Assembly: GCF_000235425.2 (NCBI RefSeq)
Contig: NZ_KI912266.1
Coordinates: forward strand, 2,400,665 to 2,464,664
Source of the DNA: Pseudofrankia saprophytica
GTDB lineage: Bacteria > Actinomycetota > Actinomycetes > Frankiales > Frankiaceae
Direction: 5' to 3'
DNA length: 64,000 nt
Numbering within the stretch: position 1 is the stretch's first letter; each line of letters opens with the position of its first letter. The notes beneath the pieces were generated by a model. That model ran no database searches. It was not told the DNA's origin and saw nothing but the letters and a program-made list of their open reading frames with translations. Both the position numbers and the translations under genes were made by a program. Of this stretch, positions 1 to 10,558 are shown one piece after another.

Positions 1-387
1 GAGCTTGTCCATGTAGAAGCAGACACTCGCGTCGTACATCGTGCCGCGCTCGCTGACGGCCATCACCGAGACAGCGTTGTTCATGCCCTTGGCCGTCAGC
101 GTGGTGCCGTCCACCGGGTCGACGGCGACGTCGCACTCCGGGCCCTCGCCCGAGCCGACCTCCTCGCCGTTGAACAGCATCGGGGCCTCGTCCTTCTCGC
201 CCTCCCCGATGACGACGACGCCGCGCATCGAGACGGTGCCCACCAGCCGGCGCATCGCGTCGACGGCGGCGCCGTCGGCGCCGTTCTTGTCGCCGCGGCC
301 CACCCAGCGGGCGGCGGCGAGCGCGGCGGCCTCGGTCACCCGGACCAGTTCTAGAGCCAGGTTGCGATCAGGTGCCTGACCCTGCAC
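1..387 (-). CDS. glpX: Fructose-1,6-bisphosphatase class II (GlpX), partial
   Basis: This is the N-terminal 129 residues of a class II fructose-1,6-bisphosphatase (gluconeogenesis); the rest lies beyond the left edge. The reverse strand reads [20 protein letters not shown], then [33 protein letters not shown] and DPVDGTTL, which are the metal- and phosphate-binding motifs of the Li-sensitive phosphatase fold. The chosen start is a GTG at 387 ([15 protein letters not shown]). No clear Shine-Dalgarno precedes it, so the start could differ by a few codons. It is divergent from the DUF4245 gene, as in other actinobacteria. Confidence 0.93.
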   Translation of the reverse strand, partial: MQGQAPDRNLALELVRVTEAAALAAARWVGRGDKNGADGAAVDAMRRLVGTVSMRGVVVIGEGEKDEAPMLFNGEEVGSGEGPECDVAVDPVDGTTLTAKGMNNAVSVMAVSERGTMYDASVCFYMDKL

Positions 388-715
388 GGCAAGCGGTTCG
401 GGGACTGCCCGGCTGTCATGTGCCACAGCTGAAGACTAGTTCGCCGGCCCGGCCGCCGCCTGCGGTTGTGACCGCCATCCGATCTCGCCGCAAGGCGCGA
501 CGGACCGCGGGCGCCGCGGTTACGGGTGGGCACGGACGGGTAAGGGCGCGGGCGGCCGTCATGCCCCCTCCGCACGGCGGCCGCCCACGCGTCACGTCCG
601 ACGCGCGCCTCGCCGGAAAGGTTGCGCCGACGTTTTCGTGTCGCGCGCCACGCTCCGCCCGCCCGCCCGCGCTCCCCCGGCCGTCCGCCGTTTCGCCGAC
701 CAGCATCATGGGAGG
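388..715. other. Divergent intergenic region glpX / DUF4245 gene
   Basis: About 330 bases separate the two divergent starts. Open frames here have no conserved motif and look like GC-rich shadows. Promoters for both genes should lie here, but I see no convincing -10/-35 pair. Confidence 0.5.
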
Positions 716-1300
716 GTGGCACGCAAGCGTGGTCAGGAGACCATTCGGGACATGGCACTCTCGCTCGCCGTCGTCATGGCGGGCGTCTTCGCCTTCGCCT
801 TCTTCGTCCTTCCGCGCGGCGACGACGAACAGGCGGTCAAGGTCGTCGACAATGCCGACGTCTCGGTCACCTCGTTCGCGCGGCAGGCCCCTTACCAGGT
901 GCTCGCGCCGGCCGGCCTCGCCGATGACCTGTGGAAACCCACCTCCCTGCGAGTCCAGGCCCCCGGCGCGGTCAAGGGCGTCGACACCGGCCTCACCGTG
1001 CTGACCATCGGCTATGTGGTCGACCGCAAGGGCGACCGGACGTTCGCCCGCTACGAGGTGAGCAACGCGCCGGACGCCGTGCAGCGTCTGCTGGGCAACC
1101 GCCCGGTGACCGGCCGGCGCACGATCGCCGGTGCGACCTGGGACGAACGCCGCGCCGACGACGGCCACCTGGCCCTCACCCGCACGGCGGGCGGCTCGAC
1201 CGTGATCATCGATGACGGCGACGGCTCCGGCGGCGCGAGCTCCGCGGACCTCGAGGCGCTCGCTGGTTCGGTGCGCCCGGTCTCGACGTCCGCCGCCTGA
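716..1300 (+). CDS. DUF4245 family membrane-anchored protein
   Basis: The predicted 194-residue protein is of the actinobacterial DUF4245 family, usually encoded beside glpX; its function is unknown. It opens with RKRGQETIRDM, then one hydrophobic segment (about residues 17-35, ALSLAVVMAGVFAFAFFVLP) and an extracytoplasmic domain rich in short beta strands. The open frame runs back to 638. I prefer the GTG at 716 because conserved sequence begins there, although the GGGAGG directly before it is too close to be an ideal ribosome site. Confidence 0.8.
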   Translation: MARKRGQETIRDMALSLAVVMAGVFAFAFFVLPRGDDEQAVKVVDNADVSVTSFARQAPYQVLAPAGLADDLWKPTSLRVQAPGAVKGVDTGLTVLTIGYVVDRKGDRTFARYEVSNAPDAVQRLLGNRPVTGRRTIAGATWDERRADDGHLALTRTAGGSTVIIDDGDGSGGASSADLEALAGSVRPVSTSAA

Positions 1301-1379
1301 CCCTCGACCGCTTGACCATCCGGCCGTGACCGCCCTGGACCGCGCCCGCCGGCCGGCGGGCGCGGTAGGTCAACCGCTG

Positions 1380-1640
1380 TCAGGGCGACGGGCGCCCCGG
1401 CCCTGGCTGGGGTTCGGCGGCGGCGATGCGGGCCCGGGCGCCGTCGAGCAGGGCCTGGCAGGTTCTGGCCAGTTCCTCGCCGCGTTCCCAGAGCGAGAGC
1501 GACTCCTCCAGGGTGACGCCGCCCGCCTCCAGCCTGCGCACGACGTCCTCCAGCTCCGCGCGGGAGTCCTCGAACGTGGGTCCGCCCCCGGCGGGCCTGC
1601 CGGGCCGCGCGGCGGCCTGCTCGGTGCTCGGCTCGGTCAA
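1380..1640 (-). CDS. xseB: Exodeoxyribonuclease VII small subunit
   Basis: This 86-residue protein is the small subunit of exonuclease VII, which degrades single-stranded DNA with XseA. The family core is visible as [19 protein letters not shown] followed by [25 protein letters not shown]. The TTG start overlaps the TGA of xseA (TTGA) and has GGAG upstream, which indicates translational coupling. The N-terminal 20 residues and the Pro/Gly-rich C-terminus are poorly conserved. Confidence 0.93.
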   Translation of the reverse strand: MTEPSTEQAAARPGRPAGGGPTFEDSRAELEDVVRRLEAGGVTLEESLSLWERGEELARTCQALLDGARARIAAAEPQPGPGRPSP

Positions 1641-2944
1641 AGCGGGGCTCCTTGGGGTTCTCGGGCGGGGGTGGGTTGGCTGGAGGCGGGGCCGGCTGGG
1701 TCGGGGACGGCGGCCGGGTCGGGGACGGCGGCCGCTTTGGTGACGACCGCTTCGAACGAGCCCGCCGCGACCCGGATCCGGAGCGCCTGGTCCGCGGTGA
1801 GCGTCGCCGGGTCGCGGACGAGGGCACCGCTGGCCGCGTCCTGTACGAGCGCGTAGCCGCGATCGAGGGTCGCCGCCGGCGAGAGGGCGCGCAGGCGGGC
1901 GGTGGCGTGGACGACGTCGCGGCCCGCGACGTCGACGGCGTGCGTCACGCAGCGCCGCGCCCGCCGGGCGAGCGCGTCCACGGCCTCCGCCCGCCGATCC
2001 AGCTCCCGGTACGGCGCGGCGAGCACCGGACGGCCGCGCAGGTCGGCGAGCGCCCGATGTTCCCGCTCGATCCGCTGCTCGACCACCCGGCGGGCGCGGG
2101 CGCGCAGCTGCGCGACGATCGCCCCCTGTTCCGCGACGTCGGGCACCACCCGCTTGGCCGCGTCCGTCGGGGTCGAGGCGCGGACGTCGGCGACGTAGTC
2201 GAGCAGCGGGCTGTCCTGCTCGTGCCCGATCGCCGACACGACCGGGGTGCGCGCCGCGGCGACCGCGCGCAGCAGCGCCTCGTCGGAGAACGGCAGCAGG
2301 TCCTCCAGCGAGCCGCCACCCCGGGCGATCACGATGACCTGTACCTCCCGGTCGGCGTCGAGTTCGCGCAACGCGTCGATCACCTGGCCGGCGGCGAGCG
2401 GCCCCTGCACGGCGACCTCGCGGGTGACGATCCGCACCGCCGGCCAGCGCCGCCGGGCGTTCTCCACGACGTCGCGCTCGGCGGCACTCGCCCGCCCGGT
2501 GATCAGCCCGATCGCCGTCGGCAGGAACGGGAGCCGGCGTTTGCGGGAGGCGGCGAACAGGCCCTCGGCGGCGAGCAGCTGGCGCAGCGCCTCCAGCCGG
2601 GCAAGCAGCGCGCCCACGCCGACCGGCCTGATCTCGAAGACGTCGAGCGACAGCGTGCCCCGCCCGGCGAAGAACGACGGCTTGCCCCACACCACCACCC
2701 GCGCGCCGTCGACCAGCGCCGGCCCGACGGCGTCACACACCGCTCGCGCGCAGGTGACCTGCAGCGAGACGTCCGCGACCGGGTCGCGCAGGGTCAGGAA
2801 CACCGTGTTCATCCCAGGCCGGCGGGAAATCTGGGTCACCTGCCCCTCCACCCAGACACGCCCGAGCCGTCCTATCCACTCACCGAGCGCGCGGGACACC
2901 GTCCGCACCGGCAGCGGCTGTTCGGGGCTCGATGTCAACGCCAC
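1637..2944 (-). CDS. xseA: Exodeoxyribonuclease VII large subunit
   Basis: The 435-residue catalytic subunit of exonuclease VII has an N-terminal OB-fold (about residues 10-105, including [15 protein letters not shown]), then the catalytic domain with [35 protein letters not shown] and [17 protein letters not shown]. The C-terminal helical region ends in an Ala/Pro-rich tail. A GTG at 2944 is preferred over the ATG at 2962 because TACGGT lies six bases upstream of it with no Shine-Dalgarno, the pattern seen at many genes here. It is operonic with xseB and divergent from ispH. Confidence 0.94.
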   Translation of the reverse strand: MALTSSPEQPLPVRTVSRALGEWIGRLGRVWVEGQVTQISRRPGMNTVFLTLRDPVADVSLQVTCARAVCDAVGPALVDGARVVVWGKPSFFAGRGTLSLDVFEIRPVGVGALLARLEALRQLLAAEGLFAASRKRRLPFLPTAIGLITGRASAAERDVVENARRRWPAVRIVTREVAVQGPLAAGQVIDALRELDADREVQVIVIARGGGSLEDLLPFSDEALLRAVAAARTPVVSAIGHEQDSPLLDYVADVRASTPTDAAKRVVPDVAEQGAIVAQLRARARRVVEQRIEREHRALADLRGRPVLAAPYRELDRRAEAVDALARRARRCVTHAVDVAGRDVVHATARLRALSPAATLDRGYALVQDAASGALVRDPATLTADQALRIRVAAGSFEAVVTKAAAVPDPAAVPDPAGPASSQPTPAREPQGAPL

Positions 2945-2956
2945 GCCCGCACCGTA
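2945..2956 (-). promoter_or_regulatory. Leaderless promoter -10 of xseA
   Basis: On the minus strand TACGGT is followed after 6 nt by the GTG start. No ribosome site is present. Confidence 0.5.
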
Positions 2957-3232
2957 GGACATACCGACGGGCAGATCCCGGCCCTGTCCTCCCTGGCGCG
3001 TGGCCTTGGCACGGTTTTCCACCTGGTGACGGCGTGTTCCCGGGTATGCCTTGCTCATCACACTGCGGGCCCGCCGTGGCACGACGCGCCGTCGACCGGC
3101 CGACACCCCCATCCGGAACTCTTCGCGGTCCAGGCCGCTGACCAGGCACGACAGGTGGAAGCGCTGAGTAGGACGGAAGCCGGCAACGCGTGACGCACCG
3201 GCAGCCGGTCTTCCCGCCGGGCCCGTGCCGCG

Positions 3233-3246
3233 TAGACTGCCGAGAC
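3233..3246 (+). promoter_or_regulatory. Leaderless promoter -10 of ispH
   Basis: TAGACT is followed after 8 nt by the ATG of ispH. The same hexamer stands before ychF. No Shine-Dalgarno is visible. Confidence 0.6.
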
Positions 3247-4206
3247 ATGGGGCGGGTCCTGCTGGCCAAGCCGCGCGGCTACTGCGCCGGTGTCGATCGA
3301 GCGGTTCAGACCGTGGAGAAGGCACTGGAGCTGTACGGCGTTCCGGTATACGTGCGCAAGCAGATCGTGCACAACGCTCACGTCGTCAAGACGTTGGAGG
3401 CGAAAGGCGCGATCTTCGTTGAGGAGACGGAAGAGGTGCCGCACGGCGCTACCGTCGTGTTCTCCGCACACGGAGTAGCACCCACGGTGCACGAGGAGGC
3501 GACGGAGCGGAAGCTCCGCACGATCGACGCCACGTGCCCGCTGGTGACCAAGGTTCATCATGAGGCGCGCCGGTTTGCCCGTGAGGACTACGACATCCTG
3601 CTCATCGGCCACGAGGGCCATGAGGAAGTCGTGGGCACGACGGGCCAGGCGCCGGACCGGATCCACCTGGTGGACGGGCCCGAGGACGCAGCTGGGGTGG
3701 CGGTGCGTGACCCCAAGCGGGTTGCCTACCTCTCCCAGACGACGCTCTCGGTCGACGAGACCATGGAGACGGTCGACGCGCTGCGCGAGCGGTTCCCGCA
3801 CCTGACGGGCCCGCCGAACTCCGACATCTGCTACGCGACCCAGAACCGTCAGGTGGCGGTCAAGGAGATCGCTCAGGCGGTCGACCTGATCCTGGTCGTC
3901 GGCTCGCCGAACTCGTCGAACTCGGTCCGCCTGGTCGAGGTCGCGCTCGACGCCGGTGCGCCGGCCGCGTACCTCGTCGACAACAGCGAGCAGGTGCAGG
4001 AGCAGTGGCTCGACGGTGTGGAGACCGTCGGCGTCACCAGTGGCGCCTCGGTGCCGGAGGAGCTCGTCACCGAGCTGATGGCCTGGCTCGCTGACCGCGG
4101 CTTCAACGACGTGGACGAGGTCACCTCCACCGAGGAGCACCTCCTTTTCGCCCTCCCGCCGGAGCTCCGCCGCGACATGCGCTCCAAGGAACGCGCCGCC
4201 GGCTGA
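3247..4206 (+). CDS. ispH: 4-hydroxy-3-methylbut-2-enyl diphosphate reductase
   Basis: IspH (LytB) is the last enzyme of the MEP isoprenoid pathway and reduces HMBPP to IPP and DMAPP with a [4Fe-4S] cluster. The 319-residue protein shows the three cluster cysteines in [26 protein letters not shown] and [10 protein letters not shown]. The substrate histidines ([19 protein letters not shown]) and the SSNSVRL motif are also present. It starts with ATG at 3247 directly after a TAGACT box. A strong hairpin follows the stop. Confidence 0.97.
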   Translation: MGRVLLAKPRGYCAGVDRAVQTVEKALELYGVPVYVRKQIVHNAHVVKTLEAKGAIFVEETEEVPHGATVVFSAHGVAPTVHEEATERKLRTIDATCPLVTKVHHEARRFAREDYDILLIGHEGHEEVVGTTGQAPDRIHLVDGPEDAAGVAVRDPKRVAYLSQTTLSVDETMETVDALRERFPHLTGPPNSDICYATQNRQVAVKEIAQAVDLILVVGSPNSSNSVRLVEVALDAGAPAAYLVDNSEQVQEQWLDGVETVGVTSGASVPEELVTELMAWLADRGFNDVDEVTSTEEHLLFALPPELRRDMRSKERAAG

Positions 4207-4223
4207 GCCACCGGGGTGACGCT

Positions 4224-4248
4224 CGCCCACGCTCACTGAGCGTGGGCG
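4224..4248 (+). terminator. Terminator-like hairpin between convergent ispH and GH16 genes
   Basis: A perfect 12-bp inverted repeat (CGCCCACGCTCA / TGAGCGTGGGCG) with a one-base centre lies 17 nt after the ispH stop. There is no T-run, as is usual in actinomycetes. It could serve both convergent genes. Confidence 0.6.
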
Positions 4249-4394
4249 CGCCGCGCCGGCTGTTCGTGTGCCTGGACTGGTGCTTGTCGGCCGGGGCCGC
4301 GGTCGGGAAGTGCTCCGACGCACCTGTGGCAAGGACCAAGCCTCGAACGGGATGAGTACGCGGTCTTCCGTTCAGGGCGGTCGCCCATCGAGCG

Positions 4395-5963
4395 CTAGAA
4401 CGGCACGCCGCCCCGCCAGATCGATACGGGCCCGACAGTCATGGTCTGGGGAAAGGCCGTCGACGCGGGGTTACCGGCGCCGATGGCGATGTTCAGCACG
4501 AGGTACTGCGGCTTGCTGAACGGCCAGTCCCATCCCGAGGCCCGCGCGTCGTCGGCCCAGATCCGCATGTGTTCGCGCCGGTCGACGTAGAACCGCACGG
4601 TCTGGCCATCGAAATAGACCCCGTAGGTGTGGGGACGGGCACGTAGGTTCTTCCCCAGGTCGACGGAGCCGCCGGCGTCGCCCCAGCCGAACTCGGCTTC
4701 GGTCCGCGGGTCGGCCGCCATGGACATATGGGCCGCGCTGTGCACCCAGGTCGTGTCCTCGCCGACGACCTCCATCACGTTCAACTCGCCGGACCGCGGC
4801 CAGCCGACCTGTCGAATGTCGCCCCCTACGAGCCAGAACGCCGACCAGACGCCCGCCCCCACGGGCACGTCGATCGATGCCTCGACGTACGAGCCCGGCT
4901 GCACGGCGACCTTGCCCTCGGTGCTGAGCCGGGCGCTTGTGTAGTGACGCGGGATGCCGTCCGGGCCGGTGGCGTCCTCGCGGTACGCGGTGATCCGGAG
5001 ATGGCCGGCGCCATCGACCTGGGCGTTGGCGGCGCTCGCGGTGTACGTCTGCAACTCGTTGTTGCCCCAGCCGTTGCCGCCGATCTCGTGGTTCCACTCG
5101 GCCGGGTTCGGCGACCTGCCCGCCGGGCCGGCAAAGGACACCACTCTGGTCGGCGGGCCGTTCACCCGCGCAGGCCCGGGCGCGGCCACCCGCCGGACGC
5201 TCGCGGCGGCAAGCTGGAAGTGGAAGGACCCGGTCGCGGGCAGGTCCACGTACAGGGATGTGCCGGAACCGCCGGGCGCCGTGCAGACAAACGTCCGGGA
5301 CAGCAGGTGCCAGGAGCGGTCCGCGAAGCCGCCGTACTGGCTGACCTCCGTCGGCCGCTGCTGGTAGTGCCCGTCACCGAGCAGCATCCCGACCTTGCCA
5401 CTCGCGGCGTCGGCGTCGCGAACCCACAGCTGCATCCGGTAGGTGCGACCGATCTGGAAGTACTCTTCGGGCGTCCGGAGCGAGATCAGCGCCCACGCCC
5501 ACGTCCCGTTCCCGCCGCGACGGCTGACGTCCACCGCGGTCGTCCCACCGGCGGGTCCGCTGATCCCGGTGACGCGCCTGAGCTGGACGGGGCCGGAGTC
5601 GGACTCGGCGCGCCAGCCCGACAGGTCGGTGCTCGCGGACTCGTTGAGGACGGCGTTCTCGGCGAGCACCGAGGTGGCGGGCGTCGGACCCGGGCCCGAC
5701 GTGTCGGGGGCGCCCGCCTCCTGGCCATTCGCGGCCGCCACCGCCGAGGCACCCCCCGACGGCGCGGCTTCGCTGGCCGGAGAGACGCGGGTGCTCCTGG
5801 GGGCGCGGGTGACCTGCACCAGGACGACGGCCGTGGCCGTCAAGACGACGGCGATGGTGAGCGCGACGACTCTGCGCCGCTGACCGCGTCGGCGCCGGGC
5901 GACGTGCCTCGGTGAGGCAGGCGCCCCCACGCTCGCGGACTCGGGCGGAAGGCCGCCAACCAT
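4395..5963 (-). CDS. Secreted/anchored GH16 glucanase-like protein with N-terminal CBM-like domain
   Basis: This 522-residue protein has a basic N-terminus and one hydrophobic segment (VVALTIAVVLTATAVVLVQV), so it is exported or membrane-anchored. A beta-sandwich domain resembling CBM4/9 follows at about residues 95-255, then a laminarinase-type GH16 domain (about 285-522: GWGNNELQTYT, WSAFWLVGG, HTYGVYFDG, PQYLVLNIAIG). The GH16 catalytic motif reads ELNVME (residues 393-398): both glutamates are kept but the central Asp is Asn, so activity may be weak or altered. The start at 5963 has GGGAGGA just upstream; an ATG five codons earlier has no ribosome site. Confidence 0.85.
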   Translation of the reverse strand: MVGGLPPESASVGAPASPRHVARRRRGQRRRVVALTIAVVLTATAVVLVQVTRAPRSTRVSPASEAAPSGGASAVAAANGQEAGAPDTSGPGPTPATSVLAENAVLNESASTDLSGWRAESDSGPVQLRRVTGISGPAGGTTAVDVSRRGGNGTWAWALISLRTPEEYFQIGRTYRMQLWVRDADAASGKVGMLLGDGHYQQRPTEVSQYGGFADRSWHLLSRTFVCTAPGGSGTSLYVDLPATGSFHFQLAAASVRRVAAPGPARVNGPPTRVVSFAGPAGRSPNPAEWNHEIGGNGWGNNELQTYTASAANAQVDGAGHLRITAYREDATGPDGIPRHYTSARLSTEGKVAVQPGSYVEASIDVPVGAGVWSAFWLVGGDIRQVGWPRSGELNVMEVVGEDTTWVHSAAHMSMAADPRTEAEFGWGDAGGSVDLGKNLRARPHTYGVYFDGQTVRFYVDRREHMRIWADDARASGWDWPFSKPQYLVLNIAIGAGNPASTAFPQTMTVGPVSIWRGGVPF

Positions 5964-6082
5964 GGATCCTCCCGCCATTGGCCTGGTACGCCGGAAATAG
6001 TAGATCTATCTGGCGGGGGCTATGTAGGTGGTCCCGGTTCGCCCGTGGTGTCGCGGTCAGGATCGGGATCGGTCCAGCGCGG

Positions 6083-8314
6083 TCATCCCGCCCGCGCCGC
6101 AAAGCGGTCCGGTTCGAACCGGAACAGCACCGTCCCGTCATCCTCGCGGGTGACAGACCAGTACGGGGAGGCGCGGAAGGCTTCGCGAAGGGCGGCGAAG
6201 CGGTCCGGCAGGTCGGTCCCGTAGGCCCAGCCATAGTCCGACGACACCGGCGACCACACGGCGTACAGCTCGTAGGGCCCCGGCGACTGGTTCTGGACAT
6301 ACGTGACGAACCGGGCGGTGAGGCTTGCCATCTTCGCCGAGCCAGTGAGATTTTCGTCCTCGGGGTCGGCCGGCGTCGGCAGGTCCTGGACTCGCAGGCC
6401 GGTCGGACTGCCCGAACTGCGGGCCGGGGAAACCGGCAGGTCGCCTGGCCCCAGGCTGAACATGAAGAACTTCTCCTCGGGGTGGGCCTCCCCGTACGCC
6501 TGGAAGTACCGGACCGTTCTCAGGTCCCCGCCACGAATGACGTTCACCGCGTCCAGCCCGAACGCGGCCACCAGGAACGTCGCGGTCAGCAGCGCGGACA
6601 CGCCGAACCACGGCAACCGCCGGAGGCCGGCGCGGGATCGAGGGAAGACGCTGGCCCCGAGCAGCGCGAGCCAGGGTATGGCGAACAGCATCGCCCGGAA
6701 GATGCCTTCGTTGCCGTACGGGTTCACGGCGACGAGGACCAGGCCGACCGCCGGGCAGCATGCCTGCGCCCACGCGGCCAGGTCGCGCCGTCTGCGGACC
6801 AGCGTGACGAGGGCCGCCACGCCGAGTAGCAGAACCCCACCGCAGAGCGCCCGCACCGTCTCGCCGACGATGGGCAGCCGGGCGAGTCCCGTCATGTTCG
6901 TCGTCGAGGGCGGCTTGAAGTTCTGCGACTGCCCGATCTCGCCCAGGTTGATGAAGCCGCTGACCGCGTTCCAGTGAACGAGTGCCCACAGCACCGCCGG
7001 TCCCAGGAACAACGCCGGGATCCAGAACGGGCGCGCCTGGCGGAACACGACCAGCACGACCAGGACGCCACCGACCACGTAGGGGCTCAGCTGGTGGGTG
7101 ACCGCCAGCAGGCAGCCGGCGGCGAGCAGGAGGCCGGCGCGCGTCCTGGAATGGCGCTTGGTGAGCGCGAGCCCGAACACGGCGAGCCCCACGACGAAGC
7201 CGACGGACTGGGGCGAGAAGTAGTCCGCGCCGATCGGGTCCGCGAGCACGGCCAGCGTGACCGCGACCCAGCAGTGGTAGGAATTGTCGAGCACCTTCCC
7301 GGCGAGATAGCGCAGGGCGGCCACTCGGAACACGCCCAGCAGGGACGGCCAGAACGTGGCGAGCCCGAGCGGGTCGCGGATCCCGGTGACGTCGCAGAGC
7401 CAGGCCATCGCCGCGAAGAAGCCGGACCAGTAGTTGTAGACGTCGACGCTTGAGTCGAGCCGGTGGATCGAGCGGATCTGCTGTACCAGGTCGATGTGCT
7501 TCTCGGCCGACTGCGAGCGGGGCCCGTCGTAGACGAGCGAGGGCGTGAGCGTCAACACCACCGTCAGCAGCAGCACGGCGATGGCCAGGTCGCGTTCGTT
7601 CTCTCCGGAATGAAGGACGATCGCTATCAGAATGAGGGCCAGGCCCACGAACCACAGCGGCCCGATCAGCGGAACAAAGCCGTAGAAACCGGGGTCCAGA
7701 TGGCGATGGGTGAACGCGGAGACCACGCACAGCAGAGCTCCCGCCGTCGCGCAGAGCACCGGCCAGGACTGGCCTGTCGATCGGCCGCCCGGCCACTGCC
7801 GGCGTAGCCAGCCGCCGATGCCCTGTGGCCCCAGGTCGCGCATGGCCAGCCGGATGCCGGCCGCGTGCGCCGGAACGCTCGCGGCCGCGACGATGACGAA
7901 GGCGGCTATCGGGTGCCAGGCATGGGTCTCGACCATGGCGACGGACACGAATACCAGCACGCAGAACCCGGTGACCATCGTGAGGGTCATCCGCGTCGCC
8001 AGCCGGACGAACCGGTTGAACGCCCACGGCGCGGACCCGGGACCCAGCAGGCAGAATGCCAGCAGCGCCCCGAGCCGTGGGCCGTCGGCGCCAAGCGCCG
8101 CGGCGACGCTCCCCACCGCCAGCAAGGCCAGACTTCCGGCCGACAACGCCAGCCGGGCCGCGGCGGTGCCGGCCAGGACGGCGTCATCCGCGAGCCCGGC
8201 GGGCGCTGGAGGCGCGCCCCGGCGCCCGCCTCGCCGGATGGTGATAGTCGCTGGTTCCGTGTAGCGGCTTCGCGTGGGCGGCGGCGCGTCGCCGTCGCCC
8301 ACGCGAAGCCGCAT
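6083..8314 (-). CDS. Polytopic membrane protein, GT-C / polysaccharide-polymerase-like
   Basis: The predicted 743-residue protein has roughly a dozen or more hydrophobic helices after a short cytoplasmic N-terminus, and a C-terminal soluble domain (about the last 120 residues). Loop segments such as DVYNYWSGFFAAMAWLCDVTG and DYFSPQSVGF occur in actinobacterial multi-spanning envelope proteins. I infer a GT-C-type glycosyltransferase or a polymerase, but the catalytic residue cannot be assigned. The frame stays open to 8563. I prefer ATG 8314 because GGAG lies 7 nt upstream and the extra N-terminus is low-complexity. It lies downstream of nothing obvious and is divergent from fumC. Confidence 0.72.
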   Translation of the reverse strand: MRLRVGDGDAPPPTRSRYTEPATITIRRGGRRGAPPAPAGLADDAVLAGTAAARLALSAGSLALLAVGSVAAALGADGPRLGALLAFCLLGPGSAPWAFNRFVRLATRMTLTMVTGFCVLVFVSVAMVETHAWHPIAAFVIVAAASVPAHAAGIRLAMRDLGPQGIGGWLRRQWPGGRSTGQSWPVLCATAGALLCVVSAFTHRHLDPGFYGFVPLIGPLWFVGLALILIAIVLHSGENERDLAIAVLLLTVVLTLTPSLVYDGPRSQSAEKHIDLVQQIRSIHRLDSSVDVYNYWSGFFAAMAWLCDVTGIRDPLGLATFWPSLLGVFRVAALRYLAGKVLDNSYHCWVAVTLAVLADPIGADYFSPQSVGFVVGLAVFGLALTKRHSRTRAGLLLAAGCLLAVTHQLSPYVVGGVLVVLVVFRQARPFWIPALFLGPAVLWALVHWNAVSGFINLGEIGQSQNFKPPSTTNMTGLARLPIVGETVRALCGGVLLLGVAALVTLVRRRRDLAAWAQACCPAVGLVLVAVNPYGNEGIFRAMLFAIPWLALLGASVFPRSRAGLRRLPWFGVSALLTATFLVAAFGLDAVNVIRGGDLRTVRYFQAYGEAHPEEKFFMFSLGPGDLPVSPARSSGSPTGLRVQDLPTPADPEDENLTGSAKMASLTARFVTYVQNQSPGPYELYAVWSPVSSDYGWAYGTDLPDRFAALREAFRASPYWSVTREDDGTVLFRFEPDRFAARAG

Positions 8315-9115
8315 CGTCGGCTCCGCGTCAGTCGATGCGGCCCGCGGCGCCGGATCCTGTGCTTCCTTGGACCCCGCCCACCGCGGCCGCTCGGTCTGCC
8401 CTGCGCCGGTCGCCGACGCGGCGTCGTGGCGAAGACCGCCTCGAGCGCGCCACGGCGGAGGCGGAATCCGAGCTGGGCCGGCGTCTCCCGCCGTCACCGG
8501 CGGCCGACCGCGCCGACGGCCGCTGGAAAGGCATGTTCGACCACGCGCACCAGCGGTCCCCACGGCACGACCAACATTGTCCCCCCGATTGGCTCATGCT
8601 TGCGCGCCCGTTTCTGCCACGACCGTTTCGTTTGGGCGGCCACATAACGACGGTGCGTGACCGTCGCCACTCGTCCGAATCGGGATCCGGTGCTCGCGCT
8701 TGTCCCGCTCGCTATGTGTTCCATATCACGGCTACCGGCCAGATGGCGGCGGGGTCAGCGTAGCAGGGGCACTCTCGCGCTGGTCCCGTGACTAACCCGC
8801 CGAGGAAGGTGATCGGTCGCTCTTCTCGCCAGGCATCACCCGTCCGCACCGACTTTGACGCGTCGATGAATCCGGATTGAGGCGTTGGCGCCGGGGGGTG
8901 GGCCGGGACACCGGGCCCGCTGGCCGGCGAGCGCTACCACAGCGCGGGGCTGGATGGCGTGAGACTCGTTAGCCTGCGGAAGGGCGGGACGCCGGCCGGG
9001 GGCGTGGCGCGGCCGCCACCACAAAGGCGGCGGCACCACCCGCACATGACCGAAGATAGCCGGGGCAGTGTCGAGGACGACGACGGCCGGTTCAGGACGA
9101 GGGGTATCGAGCAGC
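8315..9115. other. Long divergent intergenic region before fumC
   Basis: About 800 bases hold no supported gene. Open frames on both strands are Arg/Pro-rich shadows. A small 7-bp hairpin (CGACGGT / ACCGTCG) lies near 8648-8666. The 5' part may instead be the N-terminal extension of the membrane protein. Confidence 0.45.
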
Positions 9116-10507
9116 ATGACCGAGCAGGAGTACCGGATCGAGCACGACAGCATGGGGGACGTGCGGGTCCCGGCCAGCGCGAAGTGGCGGGCACAGACCC
9201 AGCGCGCGGTCGAGAACTTCCCGGTCTCCGGGCAGCGCATCTCCCGGGCGCACATCGCCGCCCTGGCTCGGATCAAAGCGGCCGCCGCGACGGTCAACGC
9301 CAAGCTCGGAGTGCTCGACGGCGAGATCGCCGAGGCAATCGCCTCCGCGGCCGCCGAGGTCGCCCGCGGCGACTGGGACGACCAGTTTCCGCTGGACGTG
9401 TTCCAGACCGGCTCCGGCACGTCGTCAAACATGAACACCAACGAGGTCATCGCGACGCTCGCCAGCGAGCGGCTCGGCCGCCCGGTGCACCCGAATGACC
9501 ATGTGAACTGCTCCCAGTCGTCGAACGACGTGTTCCCGTCGTCGATCCACATCGCCGCGACCCAGGGCATCGTCGCCGAGCTGATCCCGGCGCTCGAGCA
9601 TCTGGCGGCGTCGCTGTCGCGCAAGAGTGAGCAGTTCGCCGACGTGGTCAAGTCGGGGCGTACGCACCTGATGGACGCGACCCCGGTCACCCTGGGCCAG
9701 GAGTTCGGCGGCTACGCCGCGGCGGTACGCCTTGGCGTCGAGCGGCTGAACGCGGCGCTGCCCCGGATCGGCGAGCTGCCGCTGGGCGGAACCGCGGTCG
9801 GCACCGGGATCAACACCCCACCTGGCTTCTCCGCGACCGTCATCTCCGAACTGGCGGCCAGCACCGGACTGCCGCTCACCGAGGCGCGCGACCACTTCGA
9901 GGCGCAGGCCTCCCGGGACGGCCTGGTCGAGGCATCCGGCGTCCTGCGGGTTGTCGCGGTGTCGCTGTACAAGATCTCCAACGACCTGCGCTGGGCATCC
10001 TCCGGCCCGCGCGCGGGCCTCGGTGAGATCCACCTGCCTGACCTGCAGCCCGGCTCGTCGATCATGCCCGGCAAGGTCAACCCGGTCATCCCGGAGGCGG
10101 TCTGCCAGGTGGTCGCCCAGGTCGTCGGCAACGACGCCGCCGTGGCGTTCGGCGGCTCGGCCGGCAACTTCGAGCTGAACGTGATGCTCCCGGTGATCGC
10201 CCGCAACCTGCTGGAGTCGATCCACATCCTGTCGACGATCAGCCGCCTTTTCGCGGACCGCTGCATCGACGGCATCGAGGCTAACGTCGAGCGCTGCCGC
10301 CGGTACGCCGAGTCGTCACCGTCGGTCGTCACCCCGCTGAACAAGTACATCGGCTACGAGGAGGCCGCGAAGGTCGCCAAGCAGTCGCTCGCCGAGGAGA
10401 AGACCATCCGCGAGGTCGTGCTGGAGCGAGGCTACGTCGAGGCCGGCAAGCTCACCCTGGAGCAGCTCGACGCCGCCCTCGACGTTCTCTCCATGACCCA
10501 CCCCTAG
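9116..10507 (+). CDS. fumC: Fumarate hydratase class II
   Basis: FumC interconverts fumarate and malate in the TCA cycle. The 463-residue protein shows the superfamily signature [18 protein letters not shown], the [13 protein letters not shown] and [11 protein letters not shown] substrate motifs, and [17 protein letters not shown]. Length matches the homotetrameric iron-independent class. The ATG at 9116 is chosen; AGGGG lies about 14 nt upstream. In mycobacteria fum neighbours glpX; here about 8 kb separates them. Confidence 0.97.
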   Translation: MTEQEYRIEHDSMGDVRVPASAKWRAQTQRAVENFPVSGQRISRAHIAALARIKAAAATVNAKLGVLDGEIAEAIASAAAEVARGDWDDQFPLDVFQTGSGTSSNMNTNEVIATLASERLGRPVHPNDHVNCSQSSNDVFPSSIHIAATQGIVAELIPALEHLAASLSRKSEQFADVVKSGRTHLMDATPVTLGQEFGGYAAAVRLGVERLNAALPRIGELPLGGTAVGTGINTPPGFSATVISELAASTGLPLTEARDHFEAQASRDGLVEASGVLRVVAVSLYKISNDLRWASSGPRAGLGEIHLPDLQPGSSIMPGKVNPVIPEAVCQVVAQVVGNDAAVAFGGSAGNFELNVMLPVIARNLLESIHILSTISRLFADRCIDGIEANVERCRRYAESSPSVVTPLNKYIGYEEAAKVAKQSLAEEKTIREVVLERGYVEAGKLTLEQLDAALDVLSMTHP

Positions 10508-10517
10508 CGGCGTGCCG

Positions 10518-10546
10518 GCGGCGGCGCCCCCGGCCGGCGCCGCCGC
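10518..10546 (+). terminator. fumC terminator hairpin
   Basis: A GC-only inverted repeat (GGCGGCGCC / GGCGCCGCC, extendable to 11 bp, 7-nt loop) begins about 11 nt after the fumC stop. There is no T-run. Confidence 0.6.
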
Positions 10547-10558
10547 TCTGGTTGATGC

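Noticed and set aside
1652..3193. 513-codon plus-strand open frame
   Set aside because: It is antisense to xseA and has no domain.
8836..9690. Minus-strand frame antisense to fumC with a few hydrophobic patches
   Set aside because: It overlaps the conserved fumC gene and has no recognisable domain.
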